Assembly: GCF_000157895.3 (NCBI RefSeq) | Contig: NC_022663.1 | Location: 5,208,001-5,272,000 of the forward strand | DNA length: 64,000 nucleotides | Direction: 5' to 3' | Source of the DNA: Mycobacterium kansasii ATCC 12478 | Lineage (GTDB): Bacteria > Actinomycetota > Actinomycetes > Mycobacteriales > Mycobacteriaceae | Shown here: positions 62,216 through 64,000 of the stretch, one piece after another | How the letters are laid out: every line of letters starts with the position of its first letter | Position numbering within the stretch: position 1 is the stretch's first letter | Notes under the pieces: model-generated | Seen by the model: only the letters and a program-made list of their open reading frames with translations | Told to the model about the DNA's origin: nothing | The model's database searches: none | Made by a program: the position numbers and the translations under genes

Positions 62216-63958
62216 TCAAACGTCTAAGCGAGCGAATTGATCTTGGCGGTATTGCTCGACGCATGCTGCTCGCCTGACCTTGCCGCTGGTGGTAATCGGG
62301 ATCGAGCCCGGCGCAACCAACACCAGGTCCGCGACGCTAAGACCATGTGAAGCCGATAAAGCCGAGGTGACCTCACGCTTAATGGCGCCCAGCCGCTCCA
62401 TCGCATCCGGATCCGAGTCGCCGCGCTTTTTGAGTTCGATGATGGCGACCAGCTTTTCGGTGCTGCGATCGCTGGGGACCGATATTGCCGCGCAGCGGCC
62501 TCGGGTGATCTCTTGGATCGTCGCCTCGATGTCGTCGGGAGAGTGATTGCGCCCGTAAACGATCAGCAGGTCTTTGATCCGGCCGATGATGAACAATTCG
62601 CCGTCCCTGACAAAACCCGAGTCTCCGGTTCTCAGCCAAGGACCTTCAGGTGTTCCCGCCAGAGGGTTCACAATCTTTGCGTCGAAAGTGCGTGCATTCT
62701 CTTCAGGTTTTTGCCAGTAGCCGGTAGCCACGTTGTCGCCGTGCACCCAAATCTCACCGACCGTTCCGTCGGGGCATTCGGTGCCGCTTTCCGGATCGAC
62801 GATTCGCACAATAGGTGATTGCGGCAAAACATAGCTGACTAGCGGTGTGCCGTCTCCGTTGTTGCAGGGCTTTGCTTCGCCGTCGGTCAATTTTTCAGTG
62901 TCGAAATCGACGAATTTTGGCGGATGGTTAGGCCTGCTGGTGGCCACGAACACAGTTGCTTCTGCCAGGCCGTACGAGGGACGGATCACCTTTTCTTGCA
63001 GATTGAAGCGCGCAAATCGGTCGGCGAAGCGTTTGATCGTCGCCGGGTGCACCCGCTCGCTGCCACTGAGGATGGTGAGTACTTCACCGAGGTCATGCCC
63101 GGCCATTTCGTCGTCAGATACCCTTTTTGTCGCCAGTTCGAAGGCGAAATTCGGCGCCGCGGAGAATGTGTGAGGGGTGCTGGCCAGCAGGTGCAACCAC
63201 CGTGCCGGACGTGCCAGGAACGCGACTGGGCTGGTCAACAGTGATGGATACCCGCCCAAGATCGCCGCACAAACTCCCAGAACCAAACCCATGTCGTGAT
63301 AAAACGGCAGCCACGAAACAAGGGTCGAACCTGGCGGCGGGATCCCGTCGGTGTCGGCAAAGTAGCCGGCCATCAGCTGTTCGAAATTGGTCCGAAGGTT
63401 CTGATGCGTCATCACGACGCCCGCCGGGGTACGGGTCGACCCGGAGGTATATTGCAGATACGCAATCGATGGGTGGTTATCGTCGCCGGCACTGGATCCA
63501 CTCGCAGAATCCAGGTCGAGTAAATCAACTTCGATGATTGAGGGCGCGGACTTACCAGGCTGGGCCGTAACGTGCTGGCTGACATCGTCGATAACAGCGG
63601 ATGTCGTGAGAATGGCACCCGGCGACGCGTCCTGTAGTACCGCATCAACGCGTTCATTGGTGGCGCCGCCCTGTGGGACCGCAAGCGGAATCGCGATAAC
63701 TCCGGCCTGTAACGCGCCGAGAAAAGCGGTGATGTAATCGAGCCCCTGGGGGGCCAATATCATTGCGCGCTCACCGGCCGGAACGCAATGACTCAGCTCA
63801 CGTGCGACGTTCAACGTCCGCCGGTACAACTGTGACCACGTCAGGCTCTCCGGGAGACCGGCCCAGTCCTTTTCGTAATCGATGTAGGTGAACGCTGGGT
63901 CATTGGGCTGTAGCCGGGCGCACGCGCGAAGCGCGGCGGGCAGGGAACGCACACTCAT
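62216..63958 (-). CDS. fadD28: Long-chain fatty acyl-AMP ligase FadD28
   Basis: Activates acids as acyl-adenylates for mycocerosic acid synthase. 580 residues, equal to M. tuberculosis FadD28. Signatures are QYTSGSTRTPAGVVMTH, SWLPFYHDMGLVLG, RPSYGLAEATVFVA and GRIKDLLIVYGRNHSPDDIE. The ATG at 63958 gives MSVRSLPAALRACARLQ. The mas gene is expected just beyond the window end, transcribed away. Confidence 0.96.
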   Translation of the reverse strand: MSVRSLPAALRACARLQPNDPAFTYIDYEKDWAGLPESLTWSQLYRRTLNVARELSHCVPAGERAMILAPQGLDYITAFLGALQAGVIAIPLAVPQGGATNERVDAVLQDASPGAILTTSAVIDDVSQHVTAQPGKSAPSIIEVDLLDLDSASGSSAGDDNHPSIAYLQYTSGSTRTPAGVVMTHQNLRTNFEQLMAGYFADTDGIPPPGSTLVSWLPFYHDMGLVLGVCAAILGGYPSLLTSPVAFLARPARWLHLLASTPHTFSAAPNFAFELATKRVSDDEMAGHDLGEVLTILSGSERVHPATIKRFADRFARFNLQEKVIRPSYGLAEATVFVATSRPNHPPKFVDFDTEKLTDGEAKPCNNGDGTPLVSYVLPQSPIVRIVDPESGTECPDGTVGEIWVHGDNVATGYWQKPEENARTFDAKIVNPLAGTPEGPWLRTGDSGFVRDGELFIIGRIKDLLIVYGRNHSPDDIEATIQEITRGRCAAISVPSDRSTEKLVAIIELKKRGDSDPDAMERLGAIKREVTSALSASHGLSVADLVLVAPGSIPITTSGKVRRAACVEQYRQDQFARLDV

Positions 63959-64000
63959 GAGCTATCACGTTACCGTCCAGCCGTCATGACGGCTGTGAGA

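Noticed and set aside
1..64000. CRISPR arrays, tRNA or rRNA genes, prophage
   Set aside because: No regularly spaced repeats with variable spacers, no tRNA-like or rRNA sequence, and no phage structural genes were seen.

Overview
This window comes from a slow-growing pathogenic-type Mycobacterium. The genes at both ends match, in order and orientation, two M. tuberculosis neighbourhoods as I remember them: recG to Rv2962c, and the phthiocerol dimycocerosate / phenolic glycolipid (PDIM/PGL) locus Rv2957 to fadD28. The window reads in the opposite direction to the H37Rv map. The sugar genes fit a PGL with a fucose-containing tetrasaccharide, as made by M. kansasii and M. gastri. The species call is inference; no rRNA gene is present to test it.

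Layout. 1-6757: 3' part of recG, a secreted HNH protein, an aldo-keto reductase with a decayed copy beside it, lipN, a DsbA-like thioredoxin and its VKOR partner. 6768-11418: pyruvate carboxylase, rsmD, a 54-bp MIRU-like tandem repeat and coaD. 11480-22704: an accessory block between coaD and purU, which are adjacent in M. tuberculosis. It holds a small secreted protein, pcaHGL with an IclR regulator, a PII-like protein, and a complete phthalate 3,4-dioxygenase set (alpha, beta, small unknown, dihydrodiol dehydrogenase, ferredoxin, reductase, decarboxylase) with a second IclR regulator. Phthalate would become protocatechuate, be cleaved by PcaHG and pass to PcaL; pcaB, pcaIJ and pcaF are not here. 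22850-24965: purU and a copper-type permease with a RicR/CsoR-like operator.

25416-41678: the PGL glycan region. It holds two tandem, partly homogenised rhamnosyltransferase-type genes, gmd and fcl for GDP-L-fucose, five putative methyltransferases, two near-duplicate Gfo/Idh/MocA oxidoreductases, a GT4 and a GT2 glycosyltransferase, and a PapA-like acyltransferase. 41693-63958: the PGL/PDIM core. It holds the trans-acting enoyl reductase, the phthiotriol O-methyltransferase, the phthiodiolone ketoreductase, fadD29, chorismate pyruvate-lyase, fadD22, an intact pks15/1, lppX, an insertion sequence, mmpL7 and fadD28.

How it works together. Chorismate lyase makes p-hydroxybenzoate, FadD22 activates it and Pks15/1 extends it. 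FadD29 loads that product for the later synthases. The ketoreductase, O-methyltransferase and trans enoyl reductase finish the phthiocerol end. The glycan block builds and decorates the sugars, and MmpL7 and LppX export the lipid. FadD28 activates the acids used by Mas.
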